In this document: piece by piece, positions 15,681 through 24,914 of the stretch
How positions within the stretch are numbered: the first letter of the stretch is position 1
How the letters are laid out: the number at the start of each line of letters is the position of its first letter
Origin: an uncultured Lachnospiraceae bacterium
Lineage (GTDB): Bacteria > Bacillota > Clostridia > Lachnospirales > Lachnospiraceae
DNA length: 64,000 nucleotides
Assembly (NCBI GenBank): GCA_910585905.1
Contig: CAJUID010000007.1
Coordinates: forward strand, 31,589 to 95,588
Direction of reading: 5' to 3'
Notes under the pieces: generated by a model
Databases searched by the model: none
What the model was told of the DNA's origin: nothing
Seen by the model: only the letters and a program-made list of their open reading frames with translations
Program-made: the position numbers and the translations under genes

Positions 15681-17099
15681 ATGCAGTATGATCCAAAATC
15701 ATTGAAAGCGGAAGAGTTTATTAATCATGAGGAAATTCTTGACTGCCTGGAGTACGCAGAAAAGAATAAGGAGAACCGTGGGCTTTTGTTGGAAATACTC
15801 GAGAGGGCGAAACAGGCAAAGGGAATTAGCCACAGGGAGGCAGCAGTTCTTTTGGAATGCAATATTCCTGAGATAAATGACGAGATTAGGAAGCTTGCAG
15901 TAGAGATAAAGGAAAAGTTTTATGGCAGGCGTATTGTAATGTTTGCACCATTATATTTATCTAATTACTGTGTCAATGGCTGCACGTACTGTCCATATCA
16001 CTTGAAAAATAAGACGATTCCACGCATCAAGTTGACGCAGGAGCAGATTCGCGATGAGGTTATTGCGCTGCAGGATATGGGGCATAAGCGTCTGGCAATT
16101 GAGGCTGGTGAGGACCCGGTGAATAATCCATTAGAGTACATATTGGAAAGTATTAATACTATTTATAGCATTAAGCATAAAAATGGGGCAATCCGTCGTG
16201 TCAATGTGAATATTGCGGCGACTACAGTAGAGAATTATACGAAGTTAAAGGATGCTGGGATTGGAACTTATATTTTGTTTCAGGAGACTTACAATAAGGA
16301 GTCTTATGAGCAGCTTCATCCAACTGGCCCTAAGCATGATTATGCATATCATACCGAGGCAATGGACCGGGCAATGCAGGGCGGTATAGATGATGTGGGG
16401 CTTGGTGTTCTTTTTGGGTTGGAAGGGTATCGCTATGAGCTGGTTGGGATATTGATGCATGCGGAGCATCTGGAGGCTGCGCAGGGTGTCGGGCCACATA
16501 CGATCAGTGTGCCGCGTATCTGCCCGGCGGATGATATAGATACAGCTGATTTTTCAAATGCGGTGCCGGATGACATTTTTGAAAAAATTGTTTCTATTAT
16601 CCGCATTGCAGTTCCTTATACCGGGATGATCATTTCTACACGTGAATCACAGAGAACGAGGGAAAATGTTTTGAATCTGGGAATTTCACAGATTAGCGGG
16701 GGTTCCCGCACAAGTGTCGGGGGCTACACTGTGCCAGAACGGGATGACAGTTCATCACAGTTTGATGTGAGTGATACCAGGACTCTGGATGAGGTTGTCA
16801 ACTGGCTGATGCGTCTTGGCTATATTCCTAGTTTTTGTACTGCTTGTTATAGGGCGGGAAGAACAGGAGACCGATTTATGTCACTTTTGAAGTCCGGGCA
16901 GATTGTAAACTGCTGTCAGCCAAATGCATTGATGACACTGAAGGAATATCTTGAAGACTATGCGGCGCCAGATACGAAAAAAATTGGTGAGGAATTGATT
17001 GCAAAGGAAATACTAAATGTGACAAATGAAAATGTCAGGAATAAGGCAATGGAATATCTGAATGAGCTTCATAGGGGAAAGAGAGATTTTAGGTTTTAG
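15681..17099 (+). CDS. hydG: [FeFe]-hydrogenase H-cluster maturation radical SAM enzyme HydG
   Basis: HydG cleaves tyrosine to p-cresol, CO and cyanide, which become ligands of the hydrogenase 2Fe subcluster. The 472-residue protein has the radical-SAM CX3CX2C motif at C97, C101 and C104 (CVNGCTYC). Its C-terminal auxiliary cluster motif is CTAC ... CCQPNA, which distinguishes HydG from the tyrosine lyase ThiH. AGTLKEYLEDY-type C-terminal features (LMTLKEYLEDY) are also present. GGGAGGA precedes the ATG. HydE, HydF and hydrogenase subunits are not in this window. Confidence 0.95.
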   Translation: MQYDPKSLKAEEFINHEEILDCLEYAEKNKENRGLLLEILERAKQAKGISHREAAVLLECNIPEINDEIRKLAVEIKEKFYGRRIVMFAPLYLSNYCVNGCTYCPYHLKNKTIPRIKLTQEQIRDEVIALQDMGHKRLAIEAGEDPVNNPLEYILESINTIYSIKHKNGAIRRVNVNIAATTVENYTKLKDAGIGTYILFQETYNKESYEQLHPTGPKHDYAYHTEAMDRAMQGGIDDVGLGVLFGLEGYRYELVGILMHAEHLEAAQGVGPHTISVPRICPADDIDTADFSNAVPDDIFEKIVSIIRIAVPYTGMIISTRESQRTRENVLNLGISQISGGSRTSVGGYTVPERDDSSSQFDVSDTRTLDEVVNWLMRLGYIPSFCTACYRAGRTGDRFMSLLKSGQIVNCCQPNALMTLKEYLEDYAAPDTKKIGEELIAKEILNVTNENVRNKAMEYLNELHRGKRDFRF

Positions 17100-17129
17100 A
17101 ATATAGATTTTAGAATAGTCACTGCACTG

Positions 17130-17166
17130 AAAAAGGGAAAATGTGTTGAAACCATTTTCCCTTTTT
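17130..17166. terminator. Bidirectional terminator after hydG
   Basis: A 14-bp perfect stem (AAAAAGGGAAAATG at 17130-17143 and its complement at 17153-17166) with flanking A and T runs lies between the convergent hydG and PocR-receptor genes and can serve both. Confidence 0.9.
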
Positions 17167-17184
17167 GCTAATTTAATACTATTT

Positions 17185-17979
17185 CTATTCTGATTTGCCT
17201 CCCTTAAAAAGAATGGCTAATTTTTGAATAGAGTCGGTGACTTCTATAACGGATTTGTCGATATCACCATAAATCGTAGCTGACTGGGATGATAAATCTC
17301 CCATACTCTTTGCTACTACCGCAAAACCAACACCAGCTTCGCCACTTCTTGCAGCTTCGATAGAAGCATTCAGAGATAACATTTTCTGTTTATTTGCTAT
17401 GGATTTCAGAGAGTGGGTATTGTTATTGATTGTTTCAATCACTTCTGTTGCATGGTTGATCTCTTCGCTCAATGCCTCCAATCTGCCATCGCTATTTGAA
17501 TTGACATATGCAGATTTGACTAATAGATTCACTATTATGCCAAATAATTCTGCAGAGGCACGAATCATCTTTTCATCCCTGACAGGCACTTTTTTGAGAG
17601 CGCGGATATAGTCATCAGGGTCTATGCCAAGTTCCTCTGCTGTGGCGCGGAACTGTTCTTCATCTGGTTCTTTTGGAAGAACCTGTCCGCCAATTACATT
17701 ACCTATTCTTTCGCCATCTAGCATAATTGGAACATTAAAATCCATTAATCCGGCATGGCAAAAATATGTATCCTTACATTCTGTGTCACATTTTACACAG
17801 CGGCGGCTGCCTTCAGCGGAACCGCGTGTATATTTCATACAAAAATCAGTGAAGTTGCTTCCCTCTGTGATGTATTCCCCATTTGCATCACAGGCAATTG
17901 CTGCCAGACCAGTTACGGCTGAAAATTTATCTTGGAGCAATTGTAATTCTTTTACATCTAAAAAATCCCTAATATCCAT
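17185..17979 (-). CDS. PocR-domain soluble chemoreceptor-like signalling protein
   Basis: The 264-residue protein has no membrane segment. Residues 8-160 form a PocR sensory domain with a cysteine cluster (CMKYTRGSAEGSRRCVKC then CKDTYFCHAGLMDF) and GGQVLP, often linked to small organic ligand sensing. Residues 170-260 form a shortened methyl-accepting chemotaxis signalling hairpin with the conserved tip LSLNASIEAARSGEAGVGFAVVA. The signalling arms are much shorter than in normal receptors and no clear methylation helices remain. It probably feeds a CheA-like kinase from the cytoplasm; the ligand is unknown. Confidence 0.85.
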   Translation of the reverse strand: MDIRDFLDVKELQLLQDKFSAVTGLAAIACDANGEYITEGSNFTDFCMKYTRGSAEGSRRCVKCDTECKDTYFCHAGLMDFNVPIMLDGERIGNVIGGQVLPKEPDEEQFRATAEELGIDPDDYIRALKKVPVRDEKMIRASAELFGIIVNLLVKSAYVNSNSDGRLEALSEEINHATEVIETINNNTHSLKSIANKQKMLSLNASIEAARSGEAGVGFAVVAKSMGDLSSQSATIYGDIDKSVIEVTDSIQKLAILFKGGKSE

Positions 17980-18070
17980 ATTGACCTCCTCATAGCAAGA
18001 TAGTATAACGATTCATAACTTATAAACATTATATCGTATTATAGTTGAAATTGCAATTATTCCCTAAGAA

Positions 18071-18121
18071 AAAACAGGAGGCAATAACCGTAAATAGTAA
18101 CGTTTGTTTGCCTCCTGTTTT
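18071..18121 (-). terminator. Terminator of the 570-residue chemoreceptor gene
   Basis: A 14-bp perfect inverted repeat (AAAACAGGAGGCAA at 18071-18084 with its complement at 18108-18121). On the minus strand the stem is followed by a run of T, placing it directly downstream of the chemoreceptor gene at 18152. Confidence 0.88.
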
Positions 18122-18151
18122 GAGTTTACTAAAAGATAGCTAGTTTATGTA

Positions 18152-19864
18152 TTACCTTAAAGTAAATTGTCCGATCAGTTCTTTTAAGTTGGTAGCCTGG
18201 GCAGCCAGCTCTTCGCCGGTAGCAGATGTCTCCTGGGCAGCAGCTGAGTTGCTCTGTACTACGCTGGAAATCTGCTCTACGCCCTTCTCTACTTCCTGCA
18301 TGGTGCTAACCTGAGTAGAGAAAGCATCACTTGCATGTTTAGAAGTATCAGATAGGAATTCGATTCCATGTACAACCTGATTCAGTGCCTCTTCGGTTCT
18401 TTCTGTAATAGCATTTCCTTTTTCGATTTCCTCTAGCGTATGCTGAATTAATTCGCGTGTGCGTACTGCAGATTCCGCACTGTCTGTCGCGAGCTTTCCA
18501 ATCTGGTCAGCAACGACAGCAAAGCCCTTGCCGGCTTCGCCAGCTCTTGCAGCCTCGATAGAGGCATTTAGAGAAAGAAGGTTTGTCTGTGATGCAATAT
18601 CTTCAATTTCAGCAATGATGTTTTCGATTTCTTTTGATGCAGTGCTAATTCGTTCCATTGCCTCGGCAAGCTGTTTCATTTCATCACTGCCTTGTTCAGC
18701 CTGCTCGCGGTAGGTTAATCCCTCCTGGTATGCATCGTTCACTTCCTTTGCAGTGCCCTCGGCTACACCAGTAACATTTTCGATGGTTGCTGTCAGCTCT
18801 TGTACGGCACCTGCCTGATCCATAGCACCTTCCGCAAGAGCTACGGCACTCTCTGCAAGCTGGCTGGAACCAGCCTCTACCTGCTCGGAAGCCTCATTAA
18901 TCTGCAGGAGCGTCCCCTTCATTTTAATTATCAGGTTGTCGATTGAGTGGTGCAGAGATGCGAATTCGCCGACATAACGCTCAGGACATGAGCTTTCTGC
19001 CAAGAAATTACCATCTGCGATACTTGCAACATGGTTATCAATATCGTTTAAGATGATTTTAAGGTTATCGGCCATATGTTTTGTTGTCAAAGCCAAATCC
19101 TCAATTTCATCTTTTATATCAAATTCAGGGAATTCTGATGATAAATCGCCGGCAGCAAATGTCTCCATACGCTGCGAAACTGTCTGCAAGGATGTTGCAA
19201 TTCTCTTTGCCAGCTTCTTGCCAATCTTAATTGATACCAATATAATCACACCAATAAGCACTACAATGGCAATTAAAAGGACAAGGCTCATAATCTTTAA
19301 TATAGTATCCTGTTCATTTCCGGCAGCAATTTTTGTCTCCATAATATCTGTTAAAATATCATTTATTTCATTGAACTTTGGAGCGAGTTCGGTCGCTGCC
19401 GTTTCCTGCGCCCTTGCTGCAATGCCCATATCCGTTGTAGCTCCCACCTTAATGATCTGTGCATCCAGTTCCCAGTAAGCATCTAATTTTCCCATAATCT
19501 CATCATATTGTTCACGGGCTTTATCCGTTACGATGCCATGTTCGACATCTGCGATTGCGTCTTCGAATAACGCTTTACTTTTATCGTGGCCTTCTTGGGA
19601 AGTGGCAATGAGTTCAGGATCAGAATATCCAATGACTGCCCTGGTGAAACTGCGGGTCTCCGAGAAATATGTCATCGCCTTGCCGATATCACCCTGTGCA
19701 AAACCAAAGTCGGTCAGCGCATTGGTATAGAGATTTGAAGTTACGAGGAGAGCAATGAGAGTGATAATCGCTGTCAAAGCTGTCAAACCAGTAGTCAATA
19801 TAAATGAGTTGACTAATTGTCGTTCGATTTTTACGTTTTCTTCATTGTTTGCTTTCTTTTTCAT
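18152..19864 (-). CDS. Methyl-accepting chemotaxis protein with periplasmic-type 4-helix sensor
   Basis: The 570-residue receptor spans the membrane twice: TM1 at about residues 14-38 (FILTTGLTALTAIITLIALL) and TM2 at about 170-193. Between them is a helical sensor domain of the 4HB_MCP kind. A HAMP domain follows (KLAKRIATSLQTVSQRM ... EIEDLAL), then a long signalling coiled coil whose tip is QTNLLSLNASIEAARAGEAG. It should modulate CheA and thus flagellar rotation. The ligand is not predictable. The gene has its own terminator and a long upstream region shared with divergent nadB. Confidence 0.93.
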   Translation of the reverse strand: MKKKANNEENVKIERQLVNSFILTTGLTALTAIITLIALLVTSNLYTNALTDFGFAQGDIGKAMTYFSETRSFTRAVIGYSDPELIATSQEGHDKSKALFEDAIADVEHGIVTDKAREQYDEIMGKLDAYWELDAQIIKVGATTDMGIAARAQETAATELAPKFNEINDILTDIMETKIAAGNEQDTILKIMSLVLLIAIVVLIGVIILVSIKIGKKLAKRIATSLQTVSQRMETFAAGDLSSEFPEFDIKDEIEDLALTTKHMADNLKIILNDIDNHVASIADGNFLAESSCPERYVGEFASLHHSIDNLIIKMKGTLLQINEASEQVEAGSSQLAESAVALAEGAMDQAGAVQELTATIENVTGVAEGTAKEVNDAYQEGLTYREQAEQGSDEMKQLAEAMERISTASKEIENIIAEIEDIASQTNLLSLNASIEAARAGEAGKGFAVVADQIGKLATDSAESAVRTRELIQHTLEEIEKGNAITERTEEALNQVVHGIEFLSDTSKHASDAFSTQVSTMQEVEKGVEQISSVVQSNSAAAQETSATGEELAAQATNLKELIGQFTLR

Positions 19865-20287
19865 TTTTACTTTCTTTTACTTCCTTTCTTTTTTGGCAGG
19901 CTATTAAATATGAAAGCCAATTGTTGTGTGCAGTATGCTCTCCTAACCTCTGCCCACCCTTCAGGGCTATTTGTTTCATTATGTACATGCTCTGTTAGTG
20001 TTTGTAAGAGAAGTACATACAAGTTTATCTGCTTCTGTAGATGTCCGACAGGACTTTCATAATGAATAGTCTTATGACAAATATTGCTTTTCTTATCTTA
20101 TCAAATCTTATACTAAATTTCAAGAAATAAACAAAAAAACATTATATTACTGTCACTTTTTCCCTCTTTCTTTTTGGAAAATGTGAGGAGCCTAAAAAAG
20201 ATGCTGTACTTGTATTTGCAGGGTAATTATGGTACACTCAATACATTATGGGTGTTTATGGACAGAAAGCAGATTGCAGGTGCTAAT
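19865..20287. other. Divergent intergenic region, chemoreceptor and nadB
   Basis: About 420 bases separate the divergent starts. A GCCCTGAAGGGTGGGC hairpin-like segment is present in the chemoreceptor leader. For nadB, TTGTAT and TACACT 17 bases apart near 20213-20241 are a weak promoter candidate. No gene is recognised; an in-frame extension of nadB back to 20174 lacks a ribosome binding site. Confidence 0.45.
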
Positions 20288-21580
20288 ATGACGAAAAAGA
20301 CAGATGTGATTATAATAGGGACGGGTGCAGCAGGTTTATTTTGCGCGCTCCATTTTCCGGAGCAGACAAAGATTTTAATGCTGACAAAGGAAGAGGTGGA
20401 TAAGAGTGATTCATTTCTGGCTCAAGGTGGAATCTGTATGCTTCGGGGCGAAGAGGATTACGAAGGGTATTTTGAGGATACCATGCGTGCAGGGCATTAT
20501 GAGAATAATCCGGCTTCTGTGGAAGTGATGATTCGTTCTTCACAAGATGTAGCGAGAGAGCTTATTGCATATGGTGTAGATTTTGAGCGGGATGGAGATG
20601 GGCTTGCTTTTACAAAGGAAGGGGGGCATGGAAAGCCCCGCATTTTATTTCACGAGGATGTGACTGGCAGGGAGATTACCAGCACATTGATTGAGAATGT
20701 ACAAAAAAGAAAGAATATTACCATTCTGGAACATACATCCATGTTAGATATTATTTCTAAAGGAAATCATTGTTACGGAGTTGTTATACAGAATGCAGAT
20801 GGAGCAATAGAAACGGTACAGGCAAAGTTTACTGTACTTGCCTGCGGCGGCCTTGGAGGGCTGTACCAGCACTCCACGAATTTCCGGCATATTACCGGGG
20901 ATGCAGTTGCGATTGCAAAGTGCCATAATGTTGCCCTGCAGCATGTGGATTATATACAGATTCATCCAACTACTTTGTACTCTGAAAAACCAGGGCGGCG
21001 TTTTCTGATTTCAGAATCTGTCCGGGGGGAAGGGGCAATCCTACTGAATAAGAACAAAGAACGGTTCTGTAATGAGCTGCTTCCGCGGGATGTCGTGACG
21101 GCAGAGATTGAGAAGCAGATGGCAAAGGATAAGATGCCATATGTCTGGCTTTCTATGGAAAATATTCCAACAGAAGAGATTAAAAGTCATTTTCCCAATA
21201 TTTTGAAACAGTGCTTAGAGGAGGGGTATGACCCGACAAAGGAATGTATTCCGGTTGTTCCGGCCCAGCATTATTTTATGGGAGGGATTAGGATTGATTT
21301 ATCAGGTAAGACTTCGATGGAATTTTTGTATGCGGTTGGTGAGACGGCGTGCAATGGCGTGCATGGCAAGAACCGTCTGGCAAGCAATTCGTTGTTGGAG
21401 TCGATGGTATTTGCAAAAAGGGCTGCGTTCGAAATCGCAGAGAAGCTTTCTGATACGGGATTTGGAGATATTGAAAATTTGGTAGATTTGGGTGAGTACC
21501 AGGATATTGATAGGCGAAAAAACGAGTACCGTAGGATTGTACTGAAGGAGATAGAAAGGGAGAGAAAGAACCATGAATGA
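20288..21580 (+). CDS. nadB: L-aspartate oxidase
   Basis: NadB oxidises L-aspartate to iminoaspartate with FAD, starting de novo NAD synthesis; anaerobes use fumarate as acceptor. The 430-residue protein begins with the FAD-binding TDVIIIGTGAAGLFCAL. It has SDSFLAQGGI, HEDVTGREI, HPTTLY, RRFLISESVRGEGAIL and the C-terminal FAD motif GVHGKNRLASNSLLE. It lacks most of the C-terminal helical domain of the 540-residue E. coli enzyme, as many clostridial versions do. The start at 20288 follows the DVIIIG fold; upstream in-frame residues look unrelated. It overlaps nadC by 8 bases. nadA is not present. Confidence 0.93.
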   Translation: MTKKTDVIIIGTGAAGLFCALHFPEQTKILMLTKEEVDKSDSFLAQGGICMLRGEEDYEGYFEDTMRAGHYENNPASVEVMIRSSQDVARELIAYGVDFERDGDGLAFTKEGGHGKPRILFHEDVTGREITSTLIENVQKRKNITILEHTSMLDIISKGNHCYGVVIQNADGAIETVQAKFTVLACGGLGGLYQHSTNFRHITGDAVAIAKCHNVALQHVDYIQIHPTTLYSEKPGRRFLISESVRGEGAILLNKNKERFCNELLPRDVVTAEIEKQMAKDKMPYVWLSMENIPTEEIKSHFPNILKQCLEEGYDPTKECIPVVPAQHYFMGGIRIDLSGKTSMEFLYAVGETACNGVHGKNRLASNSLLESMVFAKRAAFEIAEKLSDTGFGDIENLVDLGEYQDIDRRKNEYRRIVLKEIERERKNHE

Positions 21581-22427
21581 TTCAATTACATTAAAGGTAA
21601 ATGTGGACAGGCTGATTATGCAGGCTTTGGAGGAGGATATTACCAGTGAGGATATTTCTACAAATGCAGTAATGCCGGAATACCAGAGGGGGCAGGTTGA
21701 GCTAATCTGCAAGCAGGATGGTGTGATTGCGGGACTGAATGTATTTTGTAGGGTATTTGAGCTGTTAGATGATACTGTGGCCTTTGATATGAAGGTAAAG
21801 GATGGGAATTTTGTTAAGAGTGGGGAATTATTGGCAATTGTGACTGGCGATATCCGCGCTTTGTTGTCGGGGGAGCGCACCGCTTTAAATTATCTACAGC
21901 GAATGAGCGGGATTGCCACCTATACGAATTCAATCGTAAAGCTATTGGAGGGCAGTAAGACTACTCTGCTGGATACGCGAAAGACAACGCCGAATATGCG
22001 TATTTTTGAGAAGTATGCGGTGAAAGTCGGAGGTGGAAGTAATCACCGTTACAATTTGTCAGATGGAGTTATGTTAAAGGATAATCATATTGGAGCAGCG
22101 GGAAGCATTGCGGAGGCTGTTAAGATGGCGCGGGAGTATGTGTCTTTTGTCCATAAGATTGAGGTTGAGGTTGAAAATCTGGATATGGTCAGAGAGGCGG
22201 TGGAGGCAGGAGCTGATATTATTATGTTGGACAATATGACTCCAGGGCAGATGAAGGAAGCGGTACAAATTATTGATGGGCGCGCAAAGACAGAGTGTTC
22301 AGGCAATGTGACGAAAGAAAATATAAATCAGATTTTGGATGTAGGAGTGGATTATGTTTCAAGTGGGGCATTAACACATTCTGCGCCGATTATGGATATC
22401 TCTTTAAAAAATCTGCATGCGGTATAA
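21573..22427 (+). CDS. nadC: Nicotinate-nucleotide pyrophosphorylase (carboxylating)
   Basis: NadC converts quinolinate and PRPP to nicotinate mononucleotide with loss of CO2. The 284-residue protein shows ALEEDITSEDIST at the start, then GERTALNYLQRMSGIAT, LDTRKTTPNMRIFEKYAVKVGG (in two parts), NHRYNLSDGVMLKDNHI, EVEVENL, IMLDNM, and SSGALTHSAPIMDISL at the end. These cover the substrate-binding and catalytic sites of the type II phosphoribosyltransferase fold. Its start overlaps nadB by 8 bases, so the two are translationally coupled. Confidence 0.95.
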   Translation: MNDSITLKVNVDRLIMQALEEDITSEDISTNAVMPEYQRGQVELICKQDGVIAGLNVFCRVFELLDDTVAFDMKVKDGNFVKSGELLAIVTGDIRALLSGERTALNYLQRMSGIATYTNSIVKLLEGSKTTLLDTRKTTPNMRIFEKYAVKVGGGSNHRYNLSDGVMLKDNHIGAAGSIAEAVKMAREYVSFVHKIEVEVENLDMVREAVEAGADIIMLDNMTPGQMKEAVQIIDGRAKTECSGNVTKENINQILDVGVDYVSSGALTHSAPIMDISLKNLHAV

Positions 22428-22513
22428 GATTTGTATGGGGCGGAATTAGGTTAGTTTTTTTAATGGTATATGATATTCATAATATATTATGAAAAAAGGA
22501 AGGAAAGCATGTG

Positions 22514-23512
22514 ATGAAGAAATTTTATTGGTTTTGTTTTGGGGCTCTGGTATGTGTTTTGGTGGCCGGGTGTTTTTGGCGTTACAGTGCTACGGCAAGT
22601 GCCACTCCGGTTTCAGCCAATGGAAGACTGCAGGTTAAAGGTGCTAAAATTGTGAATTCCAAGGGAAAGCCGTTTGTGATAAAAGGGGTATCCACACATG
22701 GGCTGTCATGGTATCCACAGTATGTAAATAAGAGTGCATTTGCTTCTTTGAAAAAAAGGGGCGTTAATACCATCCGTCTTGCTATGTACACAGAGGAATA
22801 TAACGGCTACTGTACTGGGGACAGTGCAAACCGGAAGAATCTGGAGAGCCTAATTGATCAGGGAGTAAAGGAGGCTACGGCGCTGGGTATGTATGTTATT
22901 ATTGACTGGCATATCTTAAGCGACGGCAATCCATTGGTCCATAAAAAGGAGGCACAGTCTTTTTTTAAGAAGATTGCAAAAAAATATAATAAAAATACTA
23001 ATATTTTGTTTGAAATCTGTAATGAGCCAAACGGAAATGAGGGCAGCTGGAATAATATTAAGAAGTATGCCAACGCAGTGATTAAGACAATCCGCAGTGT
23101 CAATAAAAAGGCAATTATTGTTGTTGGCACGCCGACATGGAGCCAGGACGTAGATGTGGCTGCCGCTGCCCCGTTAAAAGGGAGCAATATTGCATATGCT
23201 TTTCATTTCTATGCGTCTACCCATAAACAGGATTTGCGGAATAAATTAGAAGCGGCGGTGAAAAAGGGGCTTCCAGTTATTGTATCAGAATTTGGCCTTA
23301 GTGAAGCTTCTGGAAATGGCTATATTGATATCAAGGAAGCAAATAAGTGGAATAAGCTGATGAACCAGTATAAGATTGGGAGAGTGGGATGGAGCCTATC
23401 AAATAAAGATGAATCAAGCGCATTGTTAAAACCTTCCTGCCAAAAAACTGCGGGTTGGAAAGATTCTGATTTTAGCAAGGCTGGAAAATGGTTGTTTGGG
23501 ACATGCTTTTGA
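22514..23512 (+). CDS. Glycoside hydrolase family 5 endoglucanase-like lipoprotein
   Basis: The product (332 residues) has an N-terminal hydrophobic segment with a possible lipobox (LVAGC, Cys20), so it is secreted and may be lipid-anchored. The mature part is a GH5 barrel: GKPFVIKGVSTHGLSWY, NTIRLAMYTEE, IIDWHIL, then FEICNEPNG with the acid/base glutamate, and PVIVSEFGLSEASG with the nucleophile. This pattern fits the cellulase-type subfamily that hydrolyses beta-1,4-glucans; substrate specificity is inferred. No carbohydrate-binding module is attached. AAGGAAAG precedes the start; a GTG directly before ATG 22514 is an alternative. Confidence 0.88.
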   Translation: MKKFYWFCFGALVCVLVAGCFWRYSATASATPVSANGRLQVKGAKIVNSKGKPFVIKGVSTHGLSWYPQYVNKSAFASLKKRGVNTIRLAMYTEEYNGYCTGDSANRKNLESLIDQGVKEATALGMYVIIDWHILSDGNPLVHKKEAQSFFKKIAKKYNKNTNILFEICNEPNGNEGSWNNIKKYANAVIKTIRSVNKKAIIVVGTPTWSQDVDVAAAAPLKGSNIAYAFHFYASTHKQDLRNKLEAAVKKGLPVIVSEFGLSEASGNGYIDIKEANKWNKLMNQYKIGRVGWSLSNKDESSALLKPSCQKTAGWKDSDFSKAGKWLFGTCF

Positions 23513-23585
23513 AAAGTCATTTGAAGTGAAAAATGTTTAGATTGGGTGCTTTTAAGTGGAAAGTAACTACAATAATGGGGGCGAG

Positions 23586-24557
23586 ATGAAAAGAAAAAGG
23601 CTGGCTTATATTTTCTTGGGGGTGTTCCTTTGTATATGTGTGGGAATTATAGGATTTTTGGCAGCAAGACGAGAAAATATTTTAGATGATTTTAAGGAAA
23701 ATAAGTGGGAACAGGTATCTGACAAAAGCAGGAGTACTGAGGGGAGTAAGGCGTCTGACAGAGAGAAGCCAGAACTGGAGATAGAAAATGATGAAGAAGC
23801 ACAGAGCATTATTTATCCTGCAGGAAAGACGTTAAAGAAGAGGGTGGCAGTCCCTAGTGGCTATAAAAGAATAGCATGTAAAAAGAAAAGTCTTGGAAGT
23901 TTTTTGAGGAACTATCCAATGAAAAAGGATGGAAGTGCTGTTCTTTTATATGATGGAAGTAAAAAAGGCAATCAGAATGTTCATGCAGCGATATTTAGGC
24001 TTCCAATAGAGGGGGAGGATTTACAACAGTGTGCGGATTCTATTATGCGGGTCTATGCAGAATATTTTTGGCAGACAGATCAAAAGGAGCGGATTTCGTT
24101 TCATTTTGTGGATGGTTTTCTGGCAGATTATAAGACCTGGAGAGATGGAGGAAGAATACAGGTAGGAAATATAACAAGCTGGGTTCATTCAGCGGAATAT
24201 AATGATTCTTACCAGAATTTTAAGAAATATCTAAGGATGGTCTTTGCCTATGCAGGAACACTCTCTATGGAGGCGGAATCCAAGAAAATTCCGTTGGCAA
24301 AGTTACAGATTGGAGATATTTTTATAAAAGGAGCAAGCCCAGGGCATGTTGTGATGGTGGTCGATGTCTGTGAAAATGAAAAAGGAAAGAAGGCATTTCT
24401 TTTGGCACAGGGATATATGCCTGCACAGGAATTCCATCTTTTAAAGAATTTAAAACACGAAGAGGACCCGTGGTATTATGAAGGGGAGATTTCCTATCCA
24501 TTCCAGACTCCAGAGTATACCTTTAAAAAAGGCAGCCTCAGACATTTATCATATTAA
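23586..24557 (+). CDS. Membrane-anchored DUF4846-domain protein
   Basis: The 323-residue product has a basic start and one signal anchor (YIFLGVFLCICVGIIGFLAA, about residues 6-25), a charged linker of about 50 residues, and a DUF4846 domain. The domain includes SLGSFLRNYPMKKDGS, VLLYDGSKKGNQNVHAAIFRL, a QCADSIMRVYAEYFW helix, ISFHFVDGFLADY, and the ending GHVVMVVDVCENEKGKKAFLLA and WYYEGEI. The function of this extracellular domain is not established. The start at 23586 is preferred because GGGGGCGAG lies just upstream. It follows a secreted GH5 enzyme by 74 bases. Confidence 0.8.
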   Translation: MKRKRLAYIFLGVFLCICVGIIGFLAARRENILDDFKENKWEQVSDKSRSTEGSKASDREKPELEIENDEEAQSIIYPAGKTLKKRVAVPSGYKRIACKKKSLGSFLRNYPMKKDGSAVLLYDGSKKGNQNVHAAIFRLPIEGEDLQQCADSIMRVYAEYFWQTDQKERISFHFVDGFLADYKTWRDGGRIQVGNITSWVHSAEYNDSYQNFKKYLRMVFAYAGTLSMEAESKKIPLAKLQIGDIFIKGASPGHVVMVVDVCENEKGKKAFLLAQGYMPAQEFHLLKNLKHEEDPWYYEGEISYPFQTPEYTFKKGSLRHLSY

Positions 24558-24593
24558 TTTTATATTTGCTTAACGTGTTCTGATTTATATATA

Positions 24594-24799
24594 ATGATGT
24601 TGGGGTCAAAAGGTATTTTGCCCCCAACAGATGCCACGAATTGCTACATTGCTACGCAATTTCCGCAATTCTATAAACACCTCCAATCCCGCATATTTGC
24701 AAGCAAATCTGCTTCTTGTCGGTGTTTGGCGGTTCAAGCCAGTAGATAGCAATTTGCATGTAAACATGCATTGCTATCTACTTTTGACCCTGGCATCAT
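24594..24799. mobile_element. 206-bp element with imperfect terminal inverted repeats (MITE-like)
   Basis: The ends ATGATGTTGGGGTCAAAAG (24594-24612) and 24781-24799 are inverted repeats matching at 16 of 19 positions. Inside, AGTAGATAGCAAT (24741-24753) pairs perfectly with 24770-24782, with TGCATG/CATGCA within. AAACACC and GGTGTTT form another stem. No transposase is encoded. It resembles a non-autonomous element or a structured intergenic repeat; no second copy was seen in this window. Confidence 0.55.
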
Positions 24800-24841
24800 A
24801 TAATAGAGGTCTGCCGGAATGTTCTTTAAGTGAAAAAAAAA

Positions 24842-24880
24842 TGGCTGTCGCACTAATTTAATCTGCTAGTGCGACAGCCA
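24842..24880 (-). terminator. Terminator after the isomerase-family gene
   Basis: TGGCTGTCGCACTA (24842-24855) pairs perfectly with 24867-24880. On the minus strand it is followed by eight T residues (24834-24841 read in reverse), a strong intrinsic terminator. The plus strand also has a five-T run after it. Confidence 0.92.
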
Positions 24881-24914
24881 CTTTTTGGTTTTTGGTCTGT
24901 CTGATAAAGTCGAC

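Noticed and set aside
21302..21880. 192-codon minus-strand frame opposite nadB and nadC
   Set aside because: Antisense to two certain genes, no ribosome binding site and no recognisable domain.
24631..24861. 76-codon frame in the terminal-inverted-repeat element
   Set aside because: Covers hairpins and a terminator, with no ribosome binding site.
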